Positions 35,478 through 44,214 of a stretch of DNA of 64,000 nt are shown here, piece after piece. Below the pieces are notes generated by a model that saw only the letters and a list, made by a program, of their open reading frames with translations, was not told the DNA's origin and searched no databases. Numbering within the stretch: the first letter of the stretch is position 1; each line of letters begins with the position of its first letter. The position numbers and the translations under genes were made by a program. This DNA is from Amycolatopsis tucumanensis (GTDB lineage Bacteria; Actinomycetota; Actinomycetes; Mycobacteriales; Pseudonocardiaceae): assembly GCF_021654135.1 (NCBI RefSeq), contig NZ_JAKGSD010000024.1:1-64000 (forward strand), written 5' to 3'.

Positions 35478-36659
35478 GTGCCGGTGGACAACTCGGCGGA
35501 GCGCACGCAGGAGATCCGCCCCGTCAAGTACGCCAAGGCCGAGACCGGGTTCGCGTGGCTGCGGCTCATCGGCGCGAGCATGGTCGTCGTCGAGCACTCG
35601 TTCCCGCTCGTCGACCCACAGCGGCTGACGATCCTGCCCGCGAGCTGGGACCTGTCCCCCGGTTACTTCGCGCTCATGGGTTTCTTCGCGATGAGCGGCT
35701 TCCAGATCACCGACAGCTGGGCGCGCGACGCGTCCTGGTGGCGGTACGCCGCCAAACGGGTGCTGCGCATCTGGCCGCCGCTGCTCGTCGTCGTCATGTT
35801 CACCGCGTTCGTGATCGGTCCACTGGTCACCGTGCTCGACGCGTCCGAGTACTGGACGGACACGGCGACCTGGGGTTACGTGGTGCACAACGCGGCGCTG
35901 TACCCGTTGCAGCACCTGCTTCCCGGCGTGTTCGCGGAGAACCCGTACCCGTGGTCGGCGAATGGCTCGCTGTGGACGCTGCCGATGGAGACCACCGGGT
36001 ACGCGCTGGTTCTCGTCGCGGGACTGACCGGTCTGCTCGGCCGCGCCCGGGCCGGGTTGTTCGCGCTGCTGGCCGGGATCGTCGTGCTCGACGGTTTCCT
36101 CGGCGCCACCTACACCTTCCAGGGCCGCGGCGGGTCGTTGCTGTCCGTGCCCGTCGGCGCGATGGTCGCGTTCGGTGTCGCGTTCGTCATCGGCATGGTG
36201 ATGCACCGTTACCACGGAACGATTCCGCTGTCGCGAGCCGCCGCGTACGCGGGCGTGGCCGTGTACCTGGTGGTCAACTTCGTGCCTGTCCTGCAGCCCT
36301 GTGCGCGGATCGTGCTGCCGTTCGCGGCCGGGTACGGCGCGATCGTGTGGGCGCACCACTGGCCGCGGCGGCTGGCGCGCTACGACAAGTGGGTCTACGG
36401 CAGCTACGGCATGTACATCTGGGCGATGCCGGTGCAGCAACTCATCGTGTTCGCCGGGGTGCGCAACTCGTATCTGCTGATGGCGCTGGCGTTGCCGCTG
36501 GCTTACGCGTGCGGGTTGCTGTCCTGGCAGCTGGTGGAAATCCCGACGCAACGGCTGCGTGTTTACTTGCGCCCTCAACCGAAATCTCCTCGTAACGTTC
36601 GTCCGCGCGATTCCGTCTCCGGAAGGGGGGCACATCGTCGTGAAAGGACGGGCGTATGA
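35478..36659 (+). CDS. Acyltransferase family 3 membrane protein
   Basis: A 393-residue protein with about ten hydrophobic segments; the N-terminal FAWLRLIGASMVVVEHSFPL and GFFAMSGFQITDSW contain the acyltransferase-3 signature, including the motif His (VVEH). These proteins O-acylate sugars or antibiotics at the membrane. GTG 35478 lies three bases after the glycosyltransferase stop and the TGA overlaps the next ATG, so the three genes are coupled. It probably acylates the glycan made by the preceding protein. The last 40 residues are polar and Arg-rich. Confidence 0.82.
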   Translation: MPVDNSAERTQEIRPVKYAKAETGFAWLRLIGASMVVVEHSFPLVDPQRLTILPASWDLSPGYFALMGFFAMSGFQITDSWARDASWWRYAAKRVLRIWPPLLVVVMFTAFVIGPLVTVLDASEYWTDTATWGYVVHNAALYPLQHLLPGVFAENPYPWSANGSLWTLPMETTGYALVLVAGLTGLLGRARAGLFALLAGIVVLDGFLGATYTFQGRGGSLLSVPVGAMVAFGVAFVIGMVMHRYHGTIPLSRAAAYAGVAVYLVVNFVPVLQPCARIVLPFAAGYGAIVWAHHWPRRLARYDKWVYGSYGMYIWAMPVQQLIVFAGVRNSYLLMALALPLAYACGLLSWQLVEIPTQRLRVYLRPQPKSPRNVRPRDSVSGRGAHRRERTGV

Positions 36660-37732
36660 AAACATCCCGAATCCTGCTGACGGCCGCCACCGCGCTCGCG
36701 GTGACGCTGGTTCCGCTGAGCGCGGAGGCCGGCGGCAAGGTGTCCACAGTGGCCGGCGGCCTGGACAGCCCGCGCGGGCTGTCGTTCTCGCCTGACGGGG
36801 CCCTGTACGTCGCGGAGTCCGGACGCGGGGGCGCCGGCCCGTGCATGGCGGGTCCCGAGGGCGAAGTTTGCTACGGCGAATCCGGCGCGGTCACGCGGAT
36901 CGACCGCGGGCAGCAGAAACGCGTGCTGAGCGGCGTGCCGTCGCTCGCCGCGCGCGACGGTTCCGGCGCAATCGGCCCGTCGGACGTTTCGTTCCTCGGC
37001 AAAGGCAACATGTACGTCACCGTCGGCCTGGGGGCGAACCCCGCGGTGCGCACGAACCTGCCGCCGAAGGGGCAGCAGTTCATGGGGTGGTTGCTGCGCA
37101 ACGGAAAACCGGTCGCCGACATCGCCGGCTACGAGGCAACGGCCAACCCCGATGGTGGCGAGCCGGACAGCAACCCCAACTCGGTCCTCGCCCTGCCCGG
37201 CGGCCGCGTCGTGGTCGACGCGGGCGGCAACTCGCTGCTGTGGGTCCCGGACAAGGGCCGCATCCACACGATCGCCACGTTCCCGACCAGGATGGCGACC
37301 GCGCCGGACGGCTCGCAGATCCCGATGCAGTCGGTGCCGACCTCGGTCGCGCTCGGCCCGGACGGCGCGCTGTACGTCGGCGAGCTGACCGGCTTCCCGT
37401 TCCCGAAGGGCGCGGCGCGGGTGTACCGGGTGGTGCCGGGCAAGGCGCCGCAGGTGTACGCGCAGGGCTTCACCAACATCATCGACATCGGCTTCGCGCA
37501 CGGGAAGCTGTACGTGCTGGAAATCGCGCACAACGGCCTGCTCAGCGGCGACCCGTCGGGCGCGTTGATCCAGGTCGGCAAGAACGGCGCGCAGCACATC
37601 GTGACGCAACAGCTCACCATGCCCGGCGGGCTGGCGCTGCGTGACGGCAAGGCGTACGTGTCGAACTGCGGCGCCTGCCCGAACCCGCCCGGCGCGCCGG
37701 GCAGCGGCAGCGTGGTGCGGGTCGGTCTGTGA
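36656..37732 (+). CDS. Secreted ScyD/ScyE-family beta-propeller protein
   Basis: A 358-residue protein with a signal peptide (residues 1-25, ending LSAEAGG) and NHL/SMP30-like repeats such as GLDSPRGLSFSPDGALYVAE and SVALGPDGALYVGELTGFP that form a beta-propeller. The family name comes from cyanobacterial scytonemin genes, but actinobacterial members have no known function. AAAGGA at 36642-36647 is the ribosome site for ATG 36656, which overlaps the acyltransferase TGA. A strong hairpin follows. It may bind a small molecule or the glycan made by its neighbours. Confidence 0.82.
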   Translation: MKTSRILLTAATALAVTLVPLSAEAGGKVSTVAGGLDSPRGLSFSPDGALYVAESGRGGAGPCMAGPEGEVCYGESGAVTRIDRGQQKRVLSGVPSLAARDGSGAIGPSDVSFLGKGNMYVTVGLGANPAVRTNLPPKGQQFMGWLLRNGKPVADIAGYEATANPDGGEPDSNPNSVLALPGGRVVVDAGGNSLLWVPDKGRIHTIATFPTRMATAPDGSQIPMQSVPTSVALGPDGALYVGELTGFPFPKGAARVYRVVPGKAPQVYAQGFTNIIDIGFAHGKLYVLEIAHNGLLSGDPSGALIQVGKNGAQHIVTQQLTMPGGLALRDGKAYVSNCGACPNPPGAPGSGSVVRVGL

Positions 37733-37739
37733 CACGGAA

Positions 37740-37769
37740 CCGGCCGCCCGCCTCGCGGCGGGCGGCCGG
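37740..37769. terminator. Bidirectional hairpin terminator
   Basis: Perfect 13-base arms CCGGCCGCCCGCC (37740-37752) and GGCGGGCGGCCGG (37757-37769) close a TCGC loop, located between the convergent ScyD-like and hemerythrin genes. Confidence 0.85.
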
Positions 37770-37780
37770 ATTCCGGGGCG

Positions 37781-38332
37781 TCAGCGCTTGAGCACGCTCC
37801 GGATGGCGTCGCGGGCTCGGTCCATCAAGGCGGCCGGCGGGCCGAGCAGCATGTTCTTCGCGGCGCTTTCCGTTCCCGGGTGCGGGCGCGTCGGGGCCAC
37901 GGCCTCGGCCGCCCGCACCGTGTCGGCCATCGCCTCCAGCCGCTTGCTGTCGTAGGCCTGGCGCAGCAGCGGGAACTCCGACCGCTCCTCGTGCTCGGCG
38001 TGGGCGAGCACGTCGTCCCGGAGCTGGATCAGCAGGGTGTCGAAGCCCTCCGCGTCCGGGCCCATGTCGTCCAATGTGGACAGCAGTTCCTTGGCGCGGT
38101 GCTCCTCGCCGATGCGGGCCTCGACGATCGGCTCGCCGCCCTCCTGGCGCCGCACCTCGGGGTGGACCAGTTCCTCCTCCGCGGTCTCGTGAACCGACAG
38201 CAGCCGCACGAGGTCGCGGAAGGCGTCCTCGCGCTCATCCCCCTTCGCGCGTTCGACCACGCCGAACAGGCGGCGGATCTCCTGGTGCTGGTCCTCCAGC
38301 AACGCGATGACGTCCTTCTTGTCCGTCGACAC
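37781..38332 (-). CDS. Hemerythrin HHE-domain protein
   Basis: A 183-residue helical protein. The di-iron ligands of the HHE cation-binding domain are visible as DQHQEIRRLFGV, LVRLLSVHETAEEELVHPE, GEEHRAKELL and LAHAEHEERSEFPLLR. Actinobacterial relatives bind oxygen or NO or sense redox state. The C-terminal 45 residues lie outside the four-helix bundle. It shares a bidirectional terminator with the ScyD-like gene and appears monocistronic. Confidence 0.87.
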   Translation of the reverse strand: MSTDKKDVIALLEDQHQEIRRLFGVVERAKGDEREDAFRDLVRLLSVHETAEEELVHPEVRRQEGGEPIVEARIGEEHRAKELLSTLDDMGPDAEGFDTLLIQLRDDVLAHAEHEERSEFPLLRQAYDSKRLEAMADTVRAAEAVAPTRPHPGTESAAKNMLLGPPAALMDRARDAIRSVLKR

Positions 38333-38388
38333 GGTGACCTCCTTCGCTTCGCCGAGAGGGCTACCCGCGCCGGCGGGGGTTCACTCGC

Positions 38389-39372
38389 TCAGTGACGAAC
38401 GCGAACCACGACCTTGCCCACCTGGGCGTTCGACTCCAGGTGCGCGTGCGCCTCGACGATGTCGGCCAGGTCGTCGAACACGCGGTCCACGGCCGGGCGC
38501 AGGGTGCCGATGCGCAGGCCGGCGTTGATGAAGTGCTCCGATCGGCGCCGGCGCTCCGGGTTCCGCGCGACGTAGCTGCCGTTGCCGTAGCCGAACAGCG
38601 TGACCTGGCGGTCCCAGTTCATCGGCAGCGGGGTGGGTTCACCGGCCATCCAGCCGTAGAGGACGAGCAGCCCGCCGACGGCGGTGGCCTCGACCAGGTC
38701 CACCACGCCGGGGCCGCCGACGGGGTCGAACGTCATCGTGGCGCCGTCGCCGCCGGTCAGCGCGCGGACCTCCTTGACCAGGTCCTGCGAGTCGAGCGTG
38801 ACGACGTGCGCGGCGCCGGCCGCGAGCAGCTGGTCCCGCTTCGCGACGGTGCGGGTCACCGCGATCGGGACCGCGCCCAGGTGGTTGGCGATCTGGATCG
38901 CGGCGATGCCGACCCCGCTGGACGCGGCGGTGATCAGCACGGTGTCGCCGGGCCGCAGGCCGCCGCGCTCGACCAGCGCGCCGTAGGCGGTCTGGTGCGT
39001 CAGCCAGACCGACGCGCCGGTGACCTCGTCGACCGTGCGGCGGACCAGGCTCGACACCGGCACCACGACCCGGTCGCCGTACACCCCGTAGTCCCGCATC
39101 GAGAACGAGGCGAGGGTGCTGATCTCGGTGCCCTCGGGGAAGCCCTCGGCACCGGTTTCGACCACCCCGGCCGCCTCGTAGCCGATCCGGGACCCCGGCA
39201 GGACCGGCTGCTCGTAGTAGGTGCCCGCGCGGAACAGCGCCTCCGCCCTGTTGAGCCCGATCGCGTCCACCCGGATCCGGACCTCGCCGGGGCCGGGCTC
39301 GGGCACCGGCCGGTCCTCGACCCGCAGCACCTCGGGCCCGCCGAGCCGGTCGAACAGGACTGCTCTCACCAT
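38389..39372 (-). CDS. Zinc-type alcohol dehydrogenase-like quinone oxidoreductase
   Basis: A 327-residue MDR-superfamily protein: N-terminal GroES-like domain (VDAIGLNRAEALFRAG, GYEAAGVVETG) and Rossmann domain (VLITAASSGVGIAAIQIA). Zinc-binding residues of true alcohol dehydrogenases are missing, so a quinone or enone reductase is more likely. ATG 39372 follows GAGGAGA by five bases. It diverges from a TetR gene, and the space between holds a perfect palindromic operator, so this is a classic TetR-controlled detoxification gene. Confidence 0.85.
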   Translation of the reverse strand: MVRAVLFDRLGGPEVLRVEDRPVPEPGPGEVRIRVDAIGLNRAEALFRAGTYYEQPVLPGSRIGYEAAGVVETGAEGFPEGTEISTLASFSMRDYGVYGDRVVVPVSSLVRRTVDEVTGASVWLTHQTAYGALVERGGLRPGDTVLITAASSGVGIAAIQIANHLGAVPIAVTRTVAKRDQLLAAGAAHVVTLDSQDLVKEVRALTGGDGATMTFDPVGGPGVVDLVEATAVGGLLVLYGWMAGEPTPLPMNWDRQVTLFGYGNGSYVARNPERRRRSEHFINAGLRIGTLRPAVDRVFDDLADIVEAHAHLESNAQVGKVVVRVRH

Positions 39373-39397
39373 CACGTCTCCTCAACGGCGTTCGTTT

Positions 39398-39433
39398 ACT
39401 ACACGGCGTGTAGTATCAACACGGCGAATAGTA
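39398..39433. promoter_or_regulatory. TetR operator with a second imperfect site
   Basis: ACTACACG-G-CGTGTAGT (39398-39414) is a perfect 17-bp palindrome. A second, imperfect site follows: ACACGGCGAATAGTA (39419-39433) repeats ACACGGCGTGTAGTA (39401-39415) at 13 of 15 positions. They sit between the divergent oxidoreductase and TetR starts. Confidence 0.75.
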
Positions 39434-39456
39434 GACCAACGCCGTACAGTGTCAAG

Positions 39457-40149
39457 GTGGGTGAAGGGACGACGAGCCGCCGGGAACGGCTGCGGGCGGA
39501 GACGGCACGCGAGATCAAGACGATCGCGCTGGAGCTGATGGCCAAGGGCGGGCCGGACGCGATCTCGCTGCGGGCGATCGCGCGTGAGATGGGCATGACG
39601 GCCGGCGCGATCTACGGCTACTACCCCACCCGCGACGACCTGATCACCACGCTGATCTCGGACGTCTACACCTCGCTCGTCGACACCGTCGAGGCCGCGC
39701 GGGACGCGGTGCCCGCGGACGACCCGGCCGGGCGGATCCTGGCGTGGGGCCGCGCGTTGCGGTCGTGGTCGCTCGCCAACCCGGAGGGCTTCCGGCTCAT
39801 CTACGGCGATCCGGTGCCCGGCTACCGCGCCCCCGAAGGCGGCGCCGCGGCGGACGCCGAGCGCCGGGCGTGCGCCCTGCTGACCGAGCTGATCGCCGGG
39901 GCCTGGCCGGCGGTCCAGGCCCCGGACGAGTTCACCTGGGAGGACTTCGGCCCCTCCCTGGTCCAGCACATGCGCGAGGAATTCCCCGGGCTGCCGCCCG
40001 CCGTGCTGGCCCTGTCGCTGCGCACGTGGGGCCGGATGCACGGCCTGATCTCGCTGGAGGTCTACGGGCACCTCGGCCCGCAGGTCACCGACCCGGCGAA
40101 GCTGTACGAGTCGGAGTTGCGGGCGCTGCTGCGGTCACTGGGCCTGTGA
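39457..40149 (+). CDS. TetR-family transcriptional regulator
   Basis: A 230-residue TetR protein: SLRAIAREMGMTAGAIYGYY is the recognition helix region (about 35-55), and the rest is a WHG-type ligand domain. GTG 39457 (VGEGTTSRRERLRAE) is the first start beyond the operator. It presumably represses the divergent quinone oxidoreductase and itself through the palindrome at 39398-39414. Its 3' end overlaps the frame of the decayed flavoprotein on the other strand. Confidence 0.85.
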   Translation: MGEGTTSRRERLRAETAREIKTIALELMAKGGPDAISLRAIAREMGMTAGAIYGYYPTRDDLITTLISDVYTSLVDTVEAARDAVPADDPAGRILAWGRALRSWSLANPEGFRLIYGDPVPGYRAPEGGAAADAERRACALLTELIAGAWPAVQAPDEFTWEDFGPSLVQHMREEFPGLPPAVLALSLRTWGRMHGLISLEVYGHLGPQVTDPAKLYESELRALLRSLGL

Positions 40150-41233
40150 CCTGCCGTCGGCCCTTCACCCACCGCAGGGAACCGGGCTTGCGGGCCTCGC
40201 GGCGGATCTTCAGCACACCGAGCTCGCAGGTCAGCTCCTTGTAGGTCGCGCCGAGGCGGCCGCCGACGTGGAAGTTCTGCGCGGTGTCGTCCTTGCGGGC
40301 GAACTGCCGCACGGCGGCGTGCCTGCCGAGGCTGACGCACGACCCGACCAGACCCACGTCGAGCACCGGCGGTTCGGTGCCGGCGATACGGCTCAACAGG
40401 GTGTCGGCGGCCTGCGCGCCGAGCGGCCCGGCGACCTGGCAGCTCATCCGCAGCGGCTGGCCCGACGGCGCGGCGGAGTCGTCCGCCGCGACGAGCCGGT
40501 GGTCGTCGACGCTGGTCAGCGTCTCGTCGGTGAGCAGACGGCCGAGGTCGTCGGTGCGCAGCCCACTCGCGGCCACGAGCTCCGGCGCGGCGAAGCCCGC
40601 GCTCCAGATCGTCAGCGCGCTCGGCCGCGTCGTGCCGTCGGCGAAGACGACCGCGTCCGGCCGGACTTCGGCGACCTTGACGGTCTCGGCCACCGCGACC
40701 CTGTGCCGGGACAGCCACTTGGCGATGTACCGGCGGCCGCCCGCTCAACGAAGGCGCCAGCGTCCCGCCGCACACCAGGGTGACCCGGCGTCCCCGTTCG
40801 GCCAGCTCGGCGGCGGTCTCGATGCCGGTCAGCCCGCCGCCGAGCACCGTGACCGGCGCTTCCGGTGGCAGCGCCGCCAGCTCGTCACGCAGCCGCCGCG
40901 CGGACTCCAGTTCGGCGATCGGGACGGCGAATTCGGCCGCCCCGGGCACCGCGGGCGCCGCCGCGGTGCTGCCGACCGCGTAGACCAGGTAGTCGTAGCC
41001 CAGCTCGCGGCCAGCCGCACGGCGCGGGCGGCGGTGTCGATGCGCGTGGCGGTGTCGACGACCAGGTGGACGCCGTCGTCGAGCAACGTGCCGTAGTCCC
41101 CTGTGGCCTCTCCGGCGCCCGCGACGAACTGGTGCAGCCGGACGCGGTCGACGAACGCCGGACGGGGGTTGACTAGCGTGACGTCCAGGTCGTCGCGCAT
41201 CCGCAGGCGATTGGCCGCGAGGGCGCCGGCGTA
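40085..41233 (-). pseudogene. NADH dehydrogenase-like FAD oxidoreductase, broken
   Basis: Three reading-frame pieces assemble one NDH-2-like flavoprotein. The N-terminal piece reads YAGALAANRLRMRDDLDVTL but lacks the start and the first glycines of the FAD motif. After a frameshift near 41015 the middle reads GYDYLVYAVGSTAAAPAVPG and VTVLGGGLTGIETAAELAER (intact NADH motif). A second frameshift near 40745 leads to RRYIAKWLSRHRVAV, FADGTTRPSALTIWSAG and AVRQFARKDDTAQNFH. The gene is fused head to head with a sigma factor remnant at the GTAC at 41231-41234. Neighbouring flavoprotein genes are typical partners of ECF41 sigma factors. Confidence 0.8.
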
Positions 41234-41987
41234 CCGGCTGCTCGGTTCGCTGGCCGAGGACGTGGTCCAGGAGACCTACGCCCGCTGGTACGCCATGTCC
41301 CGCGACGAGCAGGACGCCATCGCCGCACCCGGCGCCTGGCTGACGAAGGTCGCCGGCCGCCTGTGCCTCAACGTGCTGTCCTCGGCCCATGCGCGGCGGG
41401 AAACCTATGTGGGGGAATGGATTCCCGAGCCGGTGCCGGACAGTCGGGAGTGGTGCCCGGCCGACCCGGCCGACCGGGTGACGCTCGACGAGTCGGTCAG
41501 CATGGCGGCGCGCCGACGAGGCCAGCTGGCGGCACGCCGCCGGGGTGCGGCCGACGATCTCGGCGATTTCGGCGAACGGATACCGGAAGACGTCGTGCAG
41601 GATGAACGCGACGCGCTCGGCCGGCGTCATCGAGTCGGGTCGTCCGGGACTTCAAACGGGCCTGGGAAGCACGTGACATCGAGGCCCTCCTCGGCCTGCT
41701 CACCCCCGACGCCACGGCGATCAGCGACGGCGGCGGCCTGGTGAGCACGGTGCTCCACCCGGTCGAGGGCGCCGAACGGATCCTGAGCGCGCTGGGCCGC
41801 CTCGAGCACCGGTTCCGCGGGCACACGCTCCTGGAGCGCACCGTCAACGGACAGCCGTGCCTGATCGCGCAGCAGGACGGTGTCACAGTTTCGGTGTACG
41901 CGTTCGAGATCGCAGGCGGGAGGATCCGGCGCATTTGGGCGGTGCGCAACCCGGAGAAGCTGCGCGCGTGGAGCGCCGGTGCCATCG
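41229..41987 (+). pseudogene. ECF41-type sigma factor, truncated and internally inverted
   Basis: Plus-strand 41229-41504 encodes sigma region 2 (AYRLLGSLAEDVVQETYARW, GAWLTKVAGRLCLNVLSSA) without its first 20 or so residues. Plus-strand 41639-41987 encodes the SnoaL-like C-terminal extension with the ECF41 hallmarks ATAISDGGGLV and RNPEKLRAW. Between them the sigma region 4 segment lies on the opposite strand (41505-41630). The three parts are in the original order, but the middle is flipped, so no functional sigma factor can be made. The C-terminal frame has lost its stop and runs into the antisense of the amidohydrolase gene. Confidence 0.82.
41505..41630 (-). other. Inverted sigma region 4 segment
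   Basis: The minus strand encodes MTPAERVAFILHDVFRYPFA, EIAEIVGRTPAACRQLASSA and RR: 42 codons of ECF sigma region 4 including the helix-turn-helix. The right end is exactly at the ATG of MTPAERV (41628-41630), and the left end abuts the region 2 codon for Met at 41502-41504. CGAGTCGG occurs as a direct repeat on both sides (near 41489 and 41631). Confidence 0.85.
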
Positions 41988-42001
41988 ACCTGCCGCAGCG
42001 G

Positions 42002-43162
42002 TCACCGCACCCGCGCGCCCGCCAGCCACACCCCCACCGGACGCGCCAACGCCGTGACGTCCCTCAACGGATCGCCATCCACCAACAGCAGATCCGCGTC
42101 AAAACCCGGCCGGATACGGCCCTTGCGATCCAAACCCGCCACCTCCGCGGCCACCGACGTCGCCGAAGCGAGCGCCGCTTCCGCCGGGATTCCGCCGTCC
42201 ACCAGCCACTCCACCGATGTCGCCAGCATGCCGTGCGGCTTGCCCGGCGAAATACCCGAGTCGCCGCCGGAGACGATTCGCACTCCGGCGTCCGCCATCC
42301 GCACGACTTGGCCGATCCGGTCGCGGATCGTGGAACCCGTCCGTTCCAGGAACTCGCGCAACGCGGGCGGCGGCGTCATCTCGCCGACCGCCCCGAGCGT
42401 GGGGCACACGGTGATCCCGCGCGCGGCGATCGCGGCGGCCAGCTCGTCGCTCATCCGGATGCCCTCGGGCGTGAAGCAGCTGCAGTGCTCGATCCCGTCC
42501 ACGCCCGCTGCCACCGCCTGCTCCACCGACGGCGTGCCGTGCGCGTGCGCGGTCACCGGCAGCCCGGCCGCGTGGGCCTCCTCGACGATCAGCCGCAGCT
42601 CGTCGAGGGTGAACTGGCACGCCATGATGTCGGTGCCCGGCGTCATGCCGCCGCCGCTGGCCATCACCTTCACGACGTCCACGCCACGCTCGGCCCGCTC
42701 GGCGACGGCCGCGCGCAGGCCGTCGGCGCCGCTCGCCTCGCCGCCCATGTTCCAGCAGTGCCCGCGGGGACTGGTGATCGGCGGCCCCGCGGCGAGGATC
42801 GACGGCAGGCCGGGACGGCCGCGCCAGCGCAGCGTGGCGTACCGGCGATCGCCGAGGTCGCGCACGCTGGTGACCCCGGCGGCCAGCTGCGTGCGCAACG
42901 CCCGCTCGATCACGTCGTCCAGCTCGTCCTCGGAGTAGTCCGCGAGCCGGTCCAGCGCGCCGAACCCGCCGTCGCCGCAGAGGTGGGTGTGCATGTCGAT
43001 CAGGCCGGGCAGCAACGTGCCCGGCGAGTCGACGACCGGCCAGTCCGGCACCGGGCCACCGAGCAGCGCGATGGCGCCGTCCTGCACGAGAACCGGCAGG
43101 TCGCGGTGGGTGCGTTCGCCGTCGAAGACCTGGGCGGCGCGGATCACGAAGGCGTTCACCAC
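42002..43162 (-). CDS. Amidohydrolase family metal-dependent hydrolase
   Basis: A 386-residue imidazolonepropionase/prolidase-like amidohydrolase. Metal ligands are H58 and H60 in LPGLIDMHTHL, the bridging Lys in VVKVMASGGG, His in TAHAHGT and GIEHCS, and Asp in VSGGDSG. No signal peptide is seen, so it acts in the cytoplasm, probably on a dipeptide, lactam or organic amide. It is read toward the decayed sigma factor, whose remnant ends 15 bases before its stop. The start is ATG at 43160-43162. The divergent lipase is 77 bases away. Confidence 0.85.
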   Translation of the reverse strand: MVNAFVIRAAQVFDGERTHRDLPVLVQDGAIALLGGPVPDWPVVDSPGTLLPGLIDMHTHLCGDGGFGALDRLADYSEDELDDVIERALRTQLAAGVTSVRDLGDRRYATLRWRGRPGLPSILAAGPPITSPRGHCWNMGGEASGADGLRAAVAERAERGVDVVKVMASGGGMTPGTDIMACQFTLDELRLIVEEAHAAGLPVTAHAHGTPSVEQAVAAGVDGIEHCSCFTPEGIRMSDELAAAIAARGITVCPTLGAVGEMTPPPALREFLERTGSTIRDRIGQVVRMADAGVRIVSGGDSGISPGKPHGMLATSVEWLVDGGIPAEAALASATSVAAEVAGLDRKGRIRPGFDADLLLVDGDPLRDVTALARPVGVWLAGARVR

Positions 43163-43239
43163 CGTGAAGTCGCTTCCTCGTCCGCCGGCGTGACAAGATC
43201 CCCTCGGTCCACACGACGGAGTGTGCCGGAAGGACGGTC

Positions 43240-44205
43240 ATGAAGCGATCGCTGCTCGCCCTGCTGGTCCTCGTGGGCGCGGTGCTGGCGCCCGCGTCCG
43301 CCACCGCCGCGGACGGCCCCGCGCTGCGGGTCCCCGAGTCCGCGCTCGACGCGGCGCTGGTGTGTTCCGGGGACGTCCGCGGGTCCGGGCACAACCCGAT
43401 CCTGCTGATCGCCGGGACGACGCTGACGCCGGAGGTCTTCGCCTGGAACTACGGGCCCGCCCTGACCGCGCTGGGCCGTCCGTTCTGCACGGTCGCCCTG
43501 CCGGACAACGGGATGGCCGACATCCAGGTCGCCGCCGAGTACGTCGTGCACGCGATCCGCGCGGTCAGCGCCGCGGCCGGGCGCGACGTGGACATCGTCG
43601 GGCACAGCCAGGGCGGCATGGTCCCGCGCTGGGCGCTCAACTACTGGCCGGACACGCGCTCGCGGGTGGGCGACGTGGTCGGGCTGGCGCCGTCGAACCA
43701 CGGCACGGTCGTCGCTTCGGCCGTCTGCCTGCCGGGCTGCGCGCCCGCGTTCTGGCAGCAGCGCACCGGATCGGCGTTCCTGACCGCGCTGAACAGCGGC
43801 GCGGAAACCTGGGCGGGCATCGACTACACGAACGTCTACACGGTGCTGGACGAGGTGGTCGCGCCCAACCTGAACGACTACGGCAGCAGCTCGCTGCACA
43901 CCGGGCAGGGGCGGATCAGCAACGTCGGCCTGCAGGAGGTGTGTCCCGCGCACGTGGCCGACCACCTGACCACCGGCACCACCGACGGGGTCGCGTTCGC
44001 GCTGGTGGTGGACGCCCTCACGCACGACGGACCGGCCGACCCCGCGCGGCTGCCCGCGGACGTCTGCACGCGCCTGCTGATGCCCGGCGTGGACCCGCTG
44101 CACCTCGCCGTGGACGAGGTCCGGATGGCCACGGTAGTGGCGACGCAGGTCGCGCTGTACCCGCACGTGCCGGCGGAACCCGAACTGGCCGGCTACGCCC
44201 GCTGA
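43240..44205 (+). CDS. Secreted lipase/esterase (alpha/beta hydrolase)
   Basis: A 321-residue exported protein: signal peptide of residues 1-24 (ALLVLVGAVLAPASATAA), then an alpha/beta hydrolase with nucleophile Ser123 in DIVGHSQGGMVPRWAL and an acid and His in the C-terminal third (PGVDPLHLAVDE). The opening HNPILLIAGTTLTPEVFAWN resembles fungal CalB-like and actinobacterial triacylglycerol lipases. GGAAGGA at 43228-43234 precedes the ATG at 43240. It is likely involved in extracellular ester breakdown. Confidence 0.85.
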   Translation: MKRSLLALLVLVGAVLAPASATAADGPALRVPESALDAALVCSGDVRGSGHNPILLIAGTTLTPEVFAWNYGPALTALGRPFCTVALPDNGMADIQVAAEYVVHAIRAVSAAAGRDVDIVGHSQGGMVPRWALNYWPDTRSRVGDVVGLAPSNHGTVVASAVCLPGCAPAFWQQRTGSAFLTALNSGAETWAGIDYTNVYTVLDEVVAPNLNDYGSSSLHTGQGRISNVGLQEVCPAHVADHLTTGTTDGVAFALVVDALTHDGPADPARLPADVCTRLLMPGVDPLHLAVDEVRMATVVATQVALYPHVPAEPELAGYAR

Positions 44206-44214
44206 GCCGGCTCA

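Noticed and set aside
32622-36665. 1,347-residue open frame on the minus strand
   Set aside because: It is antisense to the methyltransferase-GT2-GT4 and acyltransferase genes, has Arg/His/Gln-rich composition without domains, and results from GC-biased third positions.
40085-40693. Stand-alone 202-residue flavoprotein
   Set aside because: It is only the C-terminal third of an NDH-like protein whose other parts lie directly upstream in other frames.
41741-43243. 500-residue plus-strand protein starting with a SnoaL-like domain
   Set aside because: Only the first 80 or so codons are the sigma-factor extension; the rest is antisense to the amidohydrolase gene after loss of the stop.
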